Assembly (NCBI RefSeq): GCF_006783905.1
Contig: NZ_VFPE01000002.1
Location: forward strand, 806,001-870,000
DNA from: Microbacterium kyungheense
GTDB taxonomy: Bacteria; Actinomycetota; Actinomycetes; Actinomycetales; Microbacteriaceae
Length of the DNA: 64,000 bases
Direction of reading: 5' to 3'
The notes beneath the pieces were generated by a model. It made no database searches and had not been told where the DNA came from. It worked only from the letters and a program-made list of their open reading frames with translations. The position numbers and the translations under genes are program-made. Positions 45,922 through 53,862 of this stretch are shown here, in pieces (position 1 is the stretch's first letter; each line of letters starts with the position of its first letter).

Positions 45922-47601
45922 ATGGCTGAGTACATCTACTCGATGGTCCGAGCCCGCAAGGCGGTCGGCGAGAAGCTGATCCTCGACGACGTGACCATGG
46001 CGTTCCTGCCGGGCGCGAAGATCGGCATGGTCGGTCCGAACGGCGCCGGAAAGTCGACCATCCTCAAGATCATGGCGGGGCTCGACACGCCCTCGAACGG
46101 CGAAGCGAAGCTGTCGCCCGGATTCACCGTGGGCATCCTCATGCAGGAGCCGGAGCTCGACGACACCAAGACCGTCCTCGAGAACATCGAGGAGGGCGTC
46201 GCGATCAAGGCGAAGCTCGATCGCTTCAACGAGATCTCGGGCCTCATGGCCGACCCCGATGCGGACTTCGACGCGCTGCTGGCCGAGATGGGCACGCTGC
46301 AGGAAGAGATCGACGCCGCCGACGCGTGGGACCTCGACTCACAGCTCGAGCAGGCGATGGACGCCCTGCGCACCCCGCCGGCCGACGCAACGGTCGCGAA
46401 CCTGTCCGGTGGTGAGCGCCGCCGCGTCGCCCTCGCGAAGCTGCTGCTGCAGAAGCCCGACCTGCTGCTCCTTGACGAGCCCACCAACCACCTCGACGCC
46501 GAGAGCGTCCTGTGGCTCGAACAGCACCTCCAGAAGTACGCGGGCGCCGTCATCGCGATCACGCACGACCGGTACTTCCTCGACAACGTGGCGGAGTGGA
46601 TCGCCGAGGTGGACCGCGGGCGGCTCATCGGCTACGAGGGCAATTACTCCACCTACCTCGAGAAGAAGGCCGAGCGCCTGGCCATCCAGGGCAAGAAGGA
46701 CGCGAAGCTGGCCAAGCGCCTCGCCGAGGAACTCGACTGGGTGCGCTCGAACCAGAAGGGCCGGCAGGCCAAGTCGAAGGCCCGCCTCGCCCGCTACGAA
46801 GAGATGGCGGCCGAGGCGGACCGCACCCGCAAGCTGGACTTCGAAGAGATCACGATTCCGCCGGGGCCGCGCCTGGGCAACGTCGTGATCGAGGCGAAGA
46901 AGCTGCAGAAGGGCTTCGACGGCCGCTCGCTCATCGACGGGCTGAGCTTCACGCTGCCCCCGAACGGCATCGTGGGCGTCATCGGCCCCAACGGCGTCGG
47001 AAAGACGACGCTGTTCAAGACGATCGTCGGGCTCGAGCCGCTCGACGGGGGCGACCTCAAGATCGGCGAGACCGTCAAGATCAGCTACGTCGACCAGTCG
47101 CGCGCGAGCATCGACCCGAACAAGACCCTGTGGGAGGTGGTCTCGGACGGTCTCGACATCATCACCGTCGGCAAGACCGAGATCCCCTCGCGCGCGTACG
47201 TGTCGAAGTTCGGCTTCAAGGGTCCCGACCAGCAGAAGAAGGCCGGAGTGCTCTCGGGCGGTGAGCGCAACCGCCTCAACCTCGCCCTGACCCTCAAAGA
47301 GGGCGGCAACTTGCTGCTCCTCGACGAGCCCACGAACGACCTGGACGTCGAGACGCTCCAGTCGCTCGAGAACGCGCTGCTCGAGTTCCCCGGCTGCGCG
47401 GTGGTCATCACGCACGACCGGTGGTTCCTCGACCGCATCGCGACGCACATCCTCGCGTACGAGGGCACCGAAGAGAACCCCGACCAGTGGTACTGGTTCG
47501 AAGGCAACTTCGAGGCGTACGAGGCCAACAAGATCGAGCGCCTCGGCGCCGATGCGGCTCGCCCGCACCGGACGACCTATCGCAAGCTGACGCGTGACTG
47601 A
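45922..47601 (+). CDS. ettA: Energy-dependent translational throttle protein EttA
   Basis: The 559-aa ABC-F protein binds the ribosomal E site and gates the first elongation step by ATP level. Both ABC domains are complete: Walker A GPNGAGKS, signature LSGGERRR; and GPNGVGKT, signature LSGGERNR. The arm and the linker (about residues 245-310, KKDAKLAKRLAEELDWVRSN) fit EttA. MAEYIYSMVRARK is the classic start. A -10 box and AAGGAG precede it. The next gene overlaps by 8 bp. Confidence 0.95.
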   Translation: MAEYIYSMVRARKAVGEKLILDDVTMAFLPGAKIGMVGPNGAGKSTILKIMAGLDTPSNGEAKLSPGFTVGILMQEPELDDTKTVLENIEEGVAIKAKLDRFNEISGLMADPDADFDALLAEMGTLQEEIDAADAWDLDSQLEQAMDALRTPPADATVANLSGGERRRVALAKLLLQKPDLLLLDEPTNHLDAESVLWLEQHLQKYAGAVIAITHDRYFLDNVAEWIAEVDRGRLIGYEGNYSTYLEKKAERLAIQGKKDAKLAKRLAEELDWVRSNQKGRQAKSKARLARYEEMAAEADRTRKLDFEEITIPPGPRLGNVVIEAKKLQKGFDGRSLIDGLSFTLPPNGIVGVIGPNGVGKTTLFKTIVGLEPLDGGDLKIGETVKISYVDQSRASIDPNKTLWEVVSDGLDIITVGKTEIPSRAYVSKFGFKGPDQQKKAGVLSGGERNRLNLALTLKEGGNLLLLDEPTNDLDVETLQSLENALLEFPGCAVVITHDRWFLDRIATHILAYEGTEENPDQWYWFEGNFEAYEANKIERLGADAARPHRTTYRKLTRD

Positions 47602-48115
47602 CACTGCGCCTGCGGAGGCCGCCTCCGCCGGGGGCGGCCTCCGGCTGCACATCCCCATCCACCTGCGCTGGGGGGATCTCGACGCGTTCAACCACGTGAA
47701 CAACACGTCGATGCTCAAACTGCTCGAAGAGGCGCGGGTCCGCGCCTTCTGGGTACCGGCCCCGGGCGAGGACGCGCCCGCGACGGCGGTGCTCGATTCG
47801 AGCATCTTCAGCGGCGTGCTCACCCTGATCGCGCGGCAGGAGATCGAGTACCTCGCCCCTGTGCCGTACCAGCGGCATCCCCTCGACGTGCAGATGTGGT
47901 TCGGCAAGATGGGCGGGTCGAGCATCGAGGTCTGCTACGAGGTCTTCAGCCCGGCCGAGACCGCCGACCTGCAGCGCGTCCTCTATGCGCGCGCCACGAC
48001 GGTGATCGTGAAGGTGGACGCCGCCACCGGGCGTCCGCTCCGGCTCACCATCGAAGAGCGCCGGGCCTGGGCGCCGTTCGTCGGCGAGCCGATCGTCTAC
48101 GCGCACCGGCGCTGA
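47594..48115 (+). CDS. Hotdog-fold acyl-CoA thioesterase
   Basis: The 173-aa protein has the 4HBT pattern: LRWGDLDAFNHVNNTSMLKLLEEARVRAFW, with the catalytic Asp in LDAFNH, and IEYLAPVPY. Such enzymes hydrolyse acyl-CoA esters. The first ~18 residues are a flexible Ala/Gly stretch. GTG 47594 overlaps the ettA end by 8 bp. The protein ends with a 13-bp tandem duplication over its stop codon. Confidence 0.88.
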   Translation: MTDTAPAEAASAGGGLRLHIPIHLRWGDLDAFNHVNNTSMLKLLEEARVRAFWVPAPGEDAPATAVLDSSIFSGVLTLIARQEIEYLAPVPYQRHPLDVQMWFGKMGGSSIEVCYEVFSPAETADLQRVLYARATTVIVKVDAATGRPLRLTIEERRAWAPFVGEPIVYAHRR

Positions 48116-48133
48116 CGCCAGGCGCTGACGCCA
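48108..48133. repeat. 13-bp tandem duplication at a stop codon
   Basis: GGCGCTGACGCCA occurs twice back to back, at 48108-48120 and 48121-48133. The first copy carries the TGA stop of the thioesterase gene. Between the convergent genes nothing else stands out. Confidence 0.8.
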
Positions 48134-48183
48134 GGCGCGGCACGAGAATCGCTGTCACGCGCGGTGCGGCACGACGGGCGCGG

Positions 48184-49092
48184 TCAGCTCTGCTCGAGCC
48201 GGTCCTCCGGCACCCGCACCATGATCTCCTGCGCCACGCTGGCGAGCAGGGCGCCGTCGGCGCTGTAGATGCGCCCCGTCGCCAGCCCGCGGCCACCGCG
48301 GGCGCTCGGGGACTCCTGGACATACAGCATCCACTCGTCCACCCGACCGAACCGGTGCCACCACATCGCGTGATCGAGGCTCGCCACCTTCAGCCCGGGG
48401 GTGGTCCAGGCGATACCGTGCGCGCGCAGGATCGACTCCTGGATCGTGAGGTCGGTGAGGTAGGCGAGCGCCGCCCGGTGCGTCGCCGGGTCGTCGGGGA
48501 TGGTCCGGCGCACCCGCATCCACACCAGCTGGTCGGACCGTCGCGGGCCCTCCACGGCCGTGTAGATGGGCGAGGGGATGTGACGCAGCTCGACCGGGCG
48601 GTCGGTGAAGAACCTCTTCGACATCGGGTGCAGGCCGTCCAGGTGCGCCTCGACGTCGGGGAGGTCGTCAGGATGTGGCACCCCCGACGGCATCGGCGCC
48701 TGATGCTCGACACCCGGATCCTCATCCTGGAACGACGCGATCATCGAGAAGATCGGCACGCCCTCCTGGTAGGCCTGCGTGCGACGCGTCGAGAACGACC
48801 GGCCGTCGTGGATGCGGTCGACCGAGAACGTGATGCCCTTCGTGGAATCGCCGGGCCGCAGGAAGTAGCCGTGCATCGAGTGGACCTTCCGGTCCTCGGG
48901 AAGCGTGCGGGATGCCGCGACGATCGACTGCGCGAGCACCTGGCCGCCGTACACCCGGCCGAGGGGCATGGACTGCGAGCGCCCGGTGAAGATGTCCTCC
49001 GTCGTGCGGGCGTCGGAACCGCTGAGGTCGAGCACCGAGAGCATCGACGCGACCGCGTCGGACGGGGGATCGGCGGGGTGCTCGACGTTCAC
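48184..49092 (-). CDS. tesB: Acyl-CoA thioesterase II (TesB type)
   Basis: The 302-aa protein has two hotdog domains. The N-terminal half has VYGGQVLAQSIVAASRT and HSMHGYFLRPGD. The second half has catalytic Asp in SLDHAMWWHR, then the Thr and Gln region VQESPSARGGRGLATG. It would hydrolyse medium/long-chain acyl-CoA. GTG 49092 follows GAGAGGAG, and the frame upstream of it lacks coding character. It converges with the other thioesterase gene. Confidence 0.93.
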   Translation of the reverse strand: MNVEHPADPPSDAVASMLSVLDLSGSDARTTEDIFTGRSQSMPLGRVYGGQVLAQSIVAASRTLPEDRKVHSMHGYFLRPGDSTKGITFSVDRIHDGRSFSTRRTQAYQEGVPIFSMIASFQDEDPGVEHQAPMPSGVPHPDDLPDVEAHLDGLHPMSKRFFTDRPVELRHIPSPIYTAVEGPRRSDQLVWMRVRRTIPDDPATHRAALAYLTDLTIQESILRAHGIAWTTPGLKVASLDHAMWWHRFGRVDEWMLYVQESPSARGGRGLATGRIYSADGALLASVAQEIMVRVPEDRLEQS

Positions 49093-49134
49093 GGGTCTCC
49101 TCTCCGGGCGGCGCGCGCCCGTCGTTCCGCTTGG

Positions 49135-49140
49135 TAGCTT
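49135..49140 (+). promoter_or_regulatory. -10 box (TAGCTT)
   Basis: TAGCTT lies 7 nt before ATG 49148, a leaderless layout. Confidence 0.45.
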
Positions 49141-49147
49141 AGGGGCG

Positions 49148-49825
49148 ATGTCTCCCCGACTGCTGTTCGCCGATCCCGCCTCCGCCGTCGATGCGCTCAC
49201 CTTCGCGGGACGCGCGGCCCGCTTCACCGACGAAGGCGTGCGCCTGCAGGCGTCAGGCGGCGTGCTGGCGATGACGGCCGCCCCGCTGGCGCCCCGCGGC
49301 CTGGGCGACGCCACGCCGACGGTGCTGGCGATGCGCACCCTGGCCGCCGATCCGGAGCTGGTGTGCGATCTCGTCGTGGATGCCGCGGCGCTGGCGGCCG
49401 TCGCCGACGATCCGCTCGCGCTCACGCTCCCCGACACCGCGTTGTCCGCCCCGTGGGCGGGGATCGCACCGCCCCGCGGCGGGTGGGAGCCGCGGGTCGG
49501 CATCGACGCCTCCACGCTGGCGGCGAAGGCCCAGGGCGGTATCGCCCGCGTGTCCGACGCCGTCCCGACGGATGCCGGCGAGGACGCCGTCCGTGCGGTG
49601 CGCGCCGCCGTGTGGGGCTCGCCGGACGACGAGCTCGGCGGACTGCCGCTCGGCGTGGCCTTCGCGGCGCTCAGCATGGGGTTCATCAGCGGCGCCGAGA
49701 CGTCGCGGGTGTACGCCAACGGCCCGTGGACGCGCATCACCCTGGACCGGGGTCACATCGTCGTCCGCGGCCCCCTGGTGTCGGGCCTCACCCCGGTGCG
49801 GCGCACCGGACCCGCCGCGCCCTGA
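49148..49825 (+). CDS. Conserved protein, unknown function
   Basis: The 225-aa Ala-rich soluble protein starts MSPRLLFADPASAVDALTF. No catalytic motif stands out. Features are ending segments WTRITLDRGHIVVRGPLVSG and a central PPRGGWEP loop. Likely restricted to Microbacteriaceae. A leaderless start is suggested by TAGCTT 7 nt before the ATG. It is divergent from tesB and convergent with the flavoprotein gene. Function cannot be assigned. Confidence 0.75.
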   Translation: MSPRLLFADPASAVDALTFAGRAARFTDEGVRLQASGGVLAMTAAPLAPRGLGDATPTVLAMRTLAADPELVCDLVVDAAALAAVADDPLALTLPDTALSAPWAGIAPPRGGWEPRVGIDASTLAAKAQGGIARVSDAVPTDAGEDAVRAVRAAVWGSPDDELGGLPLGVAFAALSMGFISGAETSRVYANGPWTRITLDRGHIVVRGPLVSGLTPVRRTGPAAP

Positions 49826-49867
49826 CCGCCGCCGCCTGACCGCCGCGACGGCTCGGGCGCCCCGGCG

Positions 49868-51532
49868 TCACACGGCGGCTGCGGCGGCGCGACCGGCGAC
49901 GCGCCCGGAGAAGAGGCATCCGCCGACGAACGTCCCTTCCAGCGCGCGGTAGCCGTGCACGCCGCCACCGCCGAAGCCGCTGGCCTCACCGGCCGCGTAC
50001 AGGCCGGGAACCGGAGCACCGTCCGCGCCCAGCGCGCGCCCCGACAGGTCGGTCTCGATGCCTCCGAGCGACTTGCGCGTGAGCACGTGCAGCTTCACGG
50101 CGATGAGCGGACCCGCGTCGCGAGCCAGGATGCGGTGCGGAGTCGCGGTGCGGATGAGCCTGTCGCCGCGGAACGCGCGAGCCGATCGGAGCATCGCGAT
50201 CTGCGCGTCCTTCGTGAAGTCGTTGTCGATCTCGCGGTCGCGGGCCTCCACCTCGAAGCGCACCCGCTCGGGATCCAGCGCTTCGCCGCCCGGCAGGGCC
50301 TGCATCCCGGCGATGAGGTCGTCCAGCTTCTCGCGCACGACGAAGTCGGCACCCTTGTCCATGAACGCCTGCACGGGGCCCGAGGCGCCCTTTCCGAGCC
50401 GCGATTTGGCCAGCAGGCGCACGTCCTTGCCGGTGAGGTCGGGGTTCTGCTCGCTGCCCGAGAGCGTGAACTCCTTCTCGATGATCTTCTGCGACAGCAC
50501 GAACCACGAGTGGTCGTATCCCGTGGCGCGCAGGTGCGCGAGGGTGCCCAGCGTGTCGAACCCCGGGAAGAGCGGGACGGGCAGTCGCGCACCCGTGGCG
50601 TCGAGCCACACCGAGGACGGACCGGGGAGGATCCGGATGCCGTGATCAGGCCACACCGGATCCCAGTTCTGGATGCCCTCGACGTAGTGCCACATGCGAT
50701 CGCCGTTGATGAGGCGCGCGCCCGCGGCCTCCGAGACCGGCTGCATCGAGCCGTCGACGTAGGCGGGAACACCGGTGATCATCGTCTGCGGGGGAGTGCC
50801 GAGCCGCTCCGGCCACCAGCGGCGGACGAGGTCGTGGTTGCCGCCGATGCCGCCGGAGGCGACGATCGTGGCCTGCGCGGCGACGACGAAGGTGTCGACG
50901 ACCTCGCGGGAACTGGCGACGCCGCGACCCGCTCCGGACGGCTCGAGCACGTCGCCCTCGGCACCGGTCACCACGCCGTCCTCGATCGTGAGCGCCGTCA
51001 CCTTGTGCCGCGGCAGGACCGTGACCCGGCCCTCGGCCTCGGCGGCCTCGACCTCCGCCTGGAACGGCGCGACGAGTCCGGGACCGGTGCCCCACGTGAT
51101 GTGGAACCGCGGCACCGAGTTCCCCGGCCCGGTCGCGGTGTAGCCGCCGCGTTCTGCCCAGCCGACGATGGGGAAGAACCCGACGCCCTTCTCACGCAGC
51201 CACGAGCGCTTCTCCTGGTGCGCGAACTGCAGGTAGGCCTCGGCCCAGCGGCGCGGCCAGAGGTCGTCGTCGCGGTCGAACCCGGCGTTGCCGAACCAGT
51301 CCTGTCGCGCCAGTTCGATCGAGTCGTGGATGCCGAGCCGTCGCTGCTCGGGGGAGTCGATGAAGAACAGCCCGCCGAAGGACCACCAGGCCTGACCGCC
51401 GAGATTGGTGCGCGGCTCCTGGTCGACGATCGTCACCTTCCTGCCGGCCGCGACGGCTTCGGCGGCCGCGACGAGTCCGGCCAGCCCCCATCCGATCACG
51501 AGCACGTCGGTGCGATGGGTGGAAGTGGGCAT
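49868..51532 (-). CDS. FAD-binding dehydrogenase (KstD/fumarate-reductase-like)
   Basis: The 554-aa flavoprotein has the dinucleotide motif VIGWGLAGLVAAAEAV, then DQEPRTNLGGQAWWSFGG near residues 37-55, and ends with GEASGFGGGGVHGYRALEGTFVGGCLFSGR. This places it in the FAD_binding_2 family that includes 3-ketosteroid dehydrogenases and fumarate reductases. The usual steroid-site residues cannot be verified. It could act on other small oxidisable substrates. It follows glbO on the same strand with a 36-bp gap. Confidence 0.9.
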   Translation of the reverse strand: MPTSTHRTDVLVIGWGLAGLVAAAEAVAAGRKVTIVDQEPRTNLGGQAWWSFGGLFFIDSPEQRRLGIHDSIELARQDWFGNAGFDRDDDLWPRRWAEAYLQFAHQEKRSWLREKGVGFFPIVGWAERGGYTATGPGNSVPRFHITWGTGPGLVAPFQAEVEAAEAEGRVTVLPRHKVTALTIEDGVVTGAEGDVLEPSGAGRGVASSREVVDTFVVAAQATIVASGGIGGNHDLVRRWWPERLGTPPQTMITGVPAYVDGSMQPVSEAAGARLINGDRMWHYVEGIQNWDPVWPDHGIRILPGPSSVWLDATGARLPVPLFPGFDTLGTLAHLRATGYDHSWFVLSQKIIEKEFTLSGSEQNPDLTGKDVRLLAKSRLGKGASGPVQAFMDKGADFVVREKLDDLIAGMQALPGGEALDPERVRFEVEARDREIDNDFTKDAQIAMLRSARAFRGDRLIRTATPHRILARDAGPLIAVKLHVLTRKSLGGIETDLSGRALGADGAPVPGLYAAGEASGFGGGGVHGYRALEGTFVGGCLFSGRVAGRAAAAAV

Positions 51533-51568
51533 GTCGACTCCTTCGTCGGCCGGGGGGGTGTGTGGGTG

Positions 51569-52048
51569 TCAGTGTGCGGCGTCGGGCGGCGAGGGCGGGG
51601 CCGCCACGACGGGGAGCGTCCCTGCGGCCCGCGCGCCGGCCGAAGGCCCGATGCCCGACGGCTCGAACGTGTTCACCATGGCGTGCGCGGCCCGCTGCAG
51701 ATAATCCCACAGCGTCGCCTCGTGCAGCGGCGGAAGCTCGAGGGCGTCGACGGCGACGCGCATGTGCGCCAGCCAGCGGTCGCGGGCCTCGGGATCGACG
51801 TGGAAGGCGGCGTGACGCATGCGCAGACGCGGGTGACCTCGCTCTTCGCCGTACGTCGTGGGGCCGCCCCAGTATTGCTCGAGGAACGTCGTCAGCCGGT
51901 GCTTGGCCGGGCCGAGGTCCTCTTCGGGATACATCGGGCGGAGCACCTCGTCATCGGCGACGCCCTGGTAGAAGAGGTCGACGAGGCGCACGAAGGTCTC
52001 GCGGCCGCCGACCTCCTCGTAGAAGGTGATCGGGGTGGGGTCGGTCAT
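51569..52048 (-). CDS. glbO: Group II truncated hemoglobin
   Basis: The 159-aa protein has FYEEVGGRETFVRLVDLFYQGV, YPEEDLGPAKHRLTTFLEQYWGGP, the proximal His in RMRHAAFHV and the conserved Trp in DRWLAHM. These match the trHbO family, which binds oxygen and may detoxify oxygen or nitrogen species. A Pro/Ala tail of ~30 residues is extra. Its ATG overlaps the stop of the MscS gene (ATGA). Confidence 0.93.
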   Translation of the reverse strand: MTDPTPITFYEEVGGRETFVRLVDLFYQGVADDEVLRPMYPEEDLGPAKHRLTTFLEQYWGGPTTYGEERGHPRLRMRHAAFHVDPEARDRWLAHMRVAVDALELPPLHEATLWDYLQRAAHAMVNTFEPSGIGPSAGARAAGTLPVVAAPPSPPDAAH

Positions 52049-53136
52049 GACGTCGCTCCGGGGGTCGCGCCGGGCTCGTCGCCCGGAGAGGTCTTCTTCT
52101 TGCTCGTGCGCTTGGGCTTCCAGACGGCGCCCTCGGCTGCGGGCGCGACCGGATTGGGGCGCGTCCTCGGCGGGTTCGCGCCGCGCACGCGCTGGGCGCC
52201 TTCGATGCCCGACGGCATGACGGCGGTGAGGGAGGGCAGCGAGATGCCCATCTCGTCGATCGCGTGCTTGAGCCGCATGCGCAGCTCACGTGCGACGTCG
52301 TCCTTGGCGTTAGCCCGGGTCTTGATCACGAGACGGATGACGAGCGCGTCGCCCGAGATCGACTCCAGTCCCCACACCTCGGGCTGCTCGATGATGCGCG
52401 TGCGCCACTTCGGGTCTTTGGCGAGGCCCTTGGCGGTGTCGAGCATGACCCGTTCGACCTCGTCGATGTCGGAGTCGACGGCCACCGACAGGTCGATGAT
52501 CACGCGCGACCAGCCCTGCGACAGGTTGCCGATCCGCGTGATCTCGCCGTTGCGGACGTACCAGAGGGTGCCGTTGACGTCGCGCACGTGGGTGACGCGC
52601 ACACTCACGTACTCCACGATGCCCGTCGCGAGGCCGAGATCGACGACGTCGCCGATGCCGACCTGGTCCTCCGCCACGATGAAGATGCCGTTGAGCACGT
52701 CCTTCACGATGTTCTGGGCGCCGAAACCCAGACCGGCGCCGACGGCGGCGGTGAGCAGTGTCAGCGAGCCGAGCGCCGTAGGCGCGAGCACGTTGATGAT
52801 GAGCAGCAGCGCGATCACGACCACGGTGACGTTCACGATGTTGCTGAGGATCGATCCGAGCGTGCGCGTGCGCTGGACGAGCCGCACGGACGCGAGCGGC
52901 GACCGCTCCAGAGCCTGGGTGTCGTCGACGTTCGCCTTGCTCTTCGCGCCGTTCACGATGCGGTTCACGACGCGGTGGATCACGAGGCGCAGGATCCACA
53001 CGAGCAGGAACGCGCCCAGGATGATTCCCACGACCGCGAGCACGTTCCATCCGGCGTCCACGAAGAACTGGCCGAGGTCCTGCCAGAAAGCCGGAGTGGT
53101 GATCGGTGGGGCGTCTGCGAGGGGCATCCAAGTCAT
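52045..53136 (-). CDS. MscS-type mechanosensitive channel
   Basis: The 363-aa protein has one N-terminal membrane segment (about 30-55), then two more (about 105-130 and 133-150). The pore helix region reads LTAAVGAGLGFGAQNIVKDVLNG, followed by the beta domain with VGIGDVVDLG and VRVTHVRDVNGTLWYV. It vents solutes on hypo-osmotic shock. The basic Pro/Lys-rich tail is extra. ATG 53136 is favoured over GTG 53142 because a TAGGCT -10 box lies 7 nt before it. Coupled to glbO. Confidence 0.92.
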   Translation of the reverse strand: MTWMPLADAPPITTPAFWQDLGQFFVDAGWNVLAVVGIILGAFLLVWILRLVIHRVVNRIVNGAKSKANVDDTQALERSPLASVRLVQRTRTLGSILSNIVNVTVVVIALLLIINVLAPTALGSLTLLTAAVGAGLGFGAQNIVKDVLNGIFIVAEDQVGIGDVVDLGLATGIVEYVSVRVTHVRDVNGTLWYVRNGEITRIGNLSQGWSRVIIDLSVAVDSDIDEVERVMLDTAKGLAKDPKWRTRIIEQPEVWGLESISGDALVIRLVIKTRANAKDDVARELRMRLKHAIDEMGISLPSLTAVMPSGIEGAQRVRGANPPRTRPNPVAPAAEGAVWKPKRTSKKKTSPGDEPGATPGATS

Positions 53137-53143
53137 CGGCACC

Positions 53144-53149
53144 AGCCTA
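53144..53149 (-). promoter_or_regulatory. -10 box of MscS-glbO operon (TAGGCT)
   Basis: TAGGCT on the minus strand lies 7 nt before ATG 53136 and 24 nt after the response regulator stop, so the operon has its own leaderless promoter. Confidence 0.5.
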
Positions 53150-53172
53150 ACGAGCGGGGCCTTGGAAACACC

Positions 53173-53862
53173 TCACCGCAGGGGAGGCAGCGGCTCGTCG
53201 TCGGCGAGCAGCCGCAGCCGGTGCGCGAGGATGACGGCGTGCACGCGGTCCCGCGCGCCGACCTTCGCCAGCACGCGGCCCACGTGCGTCTTCACGGTCG
53301 ACTCGCTGAGGAACAGCTGCTGAGAGATCTCGGCGTTGGTGTAGCCGCGGCCCATCGCCAGGAACACCTCGCGTTCGCGCTCCGTGAGCTCGCCGGTCGG
53401 GTCCGGGATCGCCGGGCTCGGCGCCGGCTGCATGGCCAGCCGGTCCAGCAGCACCCGGGTGATCCTCGGCGAGAGCGGCGTGTCGCCGCGGTGCACGGCG
53501 CGGATCGCGGAGGTCAGCTCGGCGCGCTGCGCGTCCTTCAGCAGGAACCCGCTGGCCCCCGCTTCCAGCGCCCCGAACGCGTACTCGTCGAGGTCGAACG
53601 TCGTGAGCACGAGCACACGGGTGCGGGGGGCGACGCGTGCGATCTGCGCGGTGGCGGCGATCCCGTCGAGCACCGGCATCCTCACATCCATCAGCACGAC
53701 GTCGGGACGCAGCCGCTCGGCGAGCTCGGCGGCCTCCTGCCCGTCGCCGGCCTCGCCCACGACGACGAGGTCCTCCTCGGCCTCGAGCACCAGCCGGAAG
53801 CCGACCCTGATCAGCGCCTGGTCGTCGGCGATCAGCACCCGGATGGGGGCGGCGTCGGTCAT
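53173..53862 (-). CDS. NarL/LuxR-family response regulator
   Basis: The 229-aa protein has a receiver domain with acidic pocket in IRVLIADDQ and phospho-acceptor Asp in VVLMDVRMPVLDG, and the signalling Lys in LLKDAQRAEL. The LuxR helix-turn-helix is at the C-terminus: LTEREREVFLAMGRGYTNAEISQQLFLSESTVKTHV. ATG 53862 overlaps the stop of the histidine kinase gene, which is its partner. Confidence 0.95.
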   Translation of the reverse strand: MTDAAPIRVLIADDQALIRVGFRLVLEAEEDLVVVGEAGDGQEAAELAERLRPDVVLMDVRMPVLDGIAATAQIARVAPRTRVLVLTTFDLDEYAFGALEAGASGFLLKDAQRAELTSAIRAVHRGDTPLSPRITRVLLDRLAMQPAPSPAIPDPTGELTEREREVFLAMGRGYTNAEISQQLFLSESTVKTHVGRVLAKVGARDRVHAVILAHRLRLLADDEPLPPLR

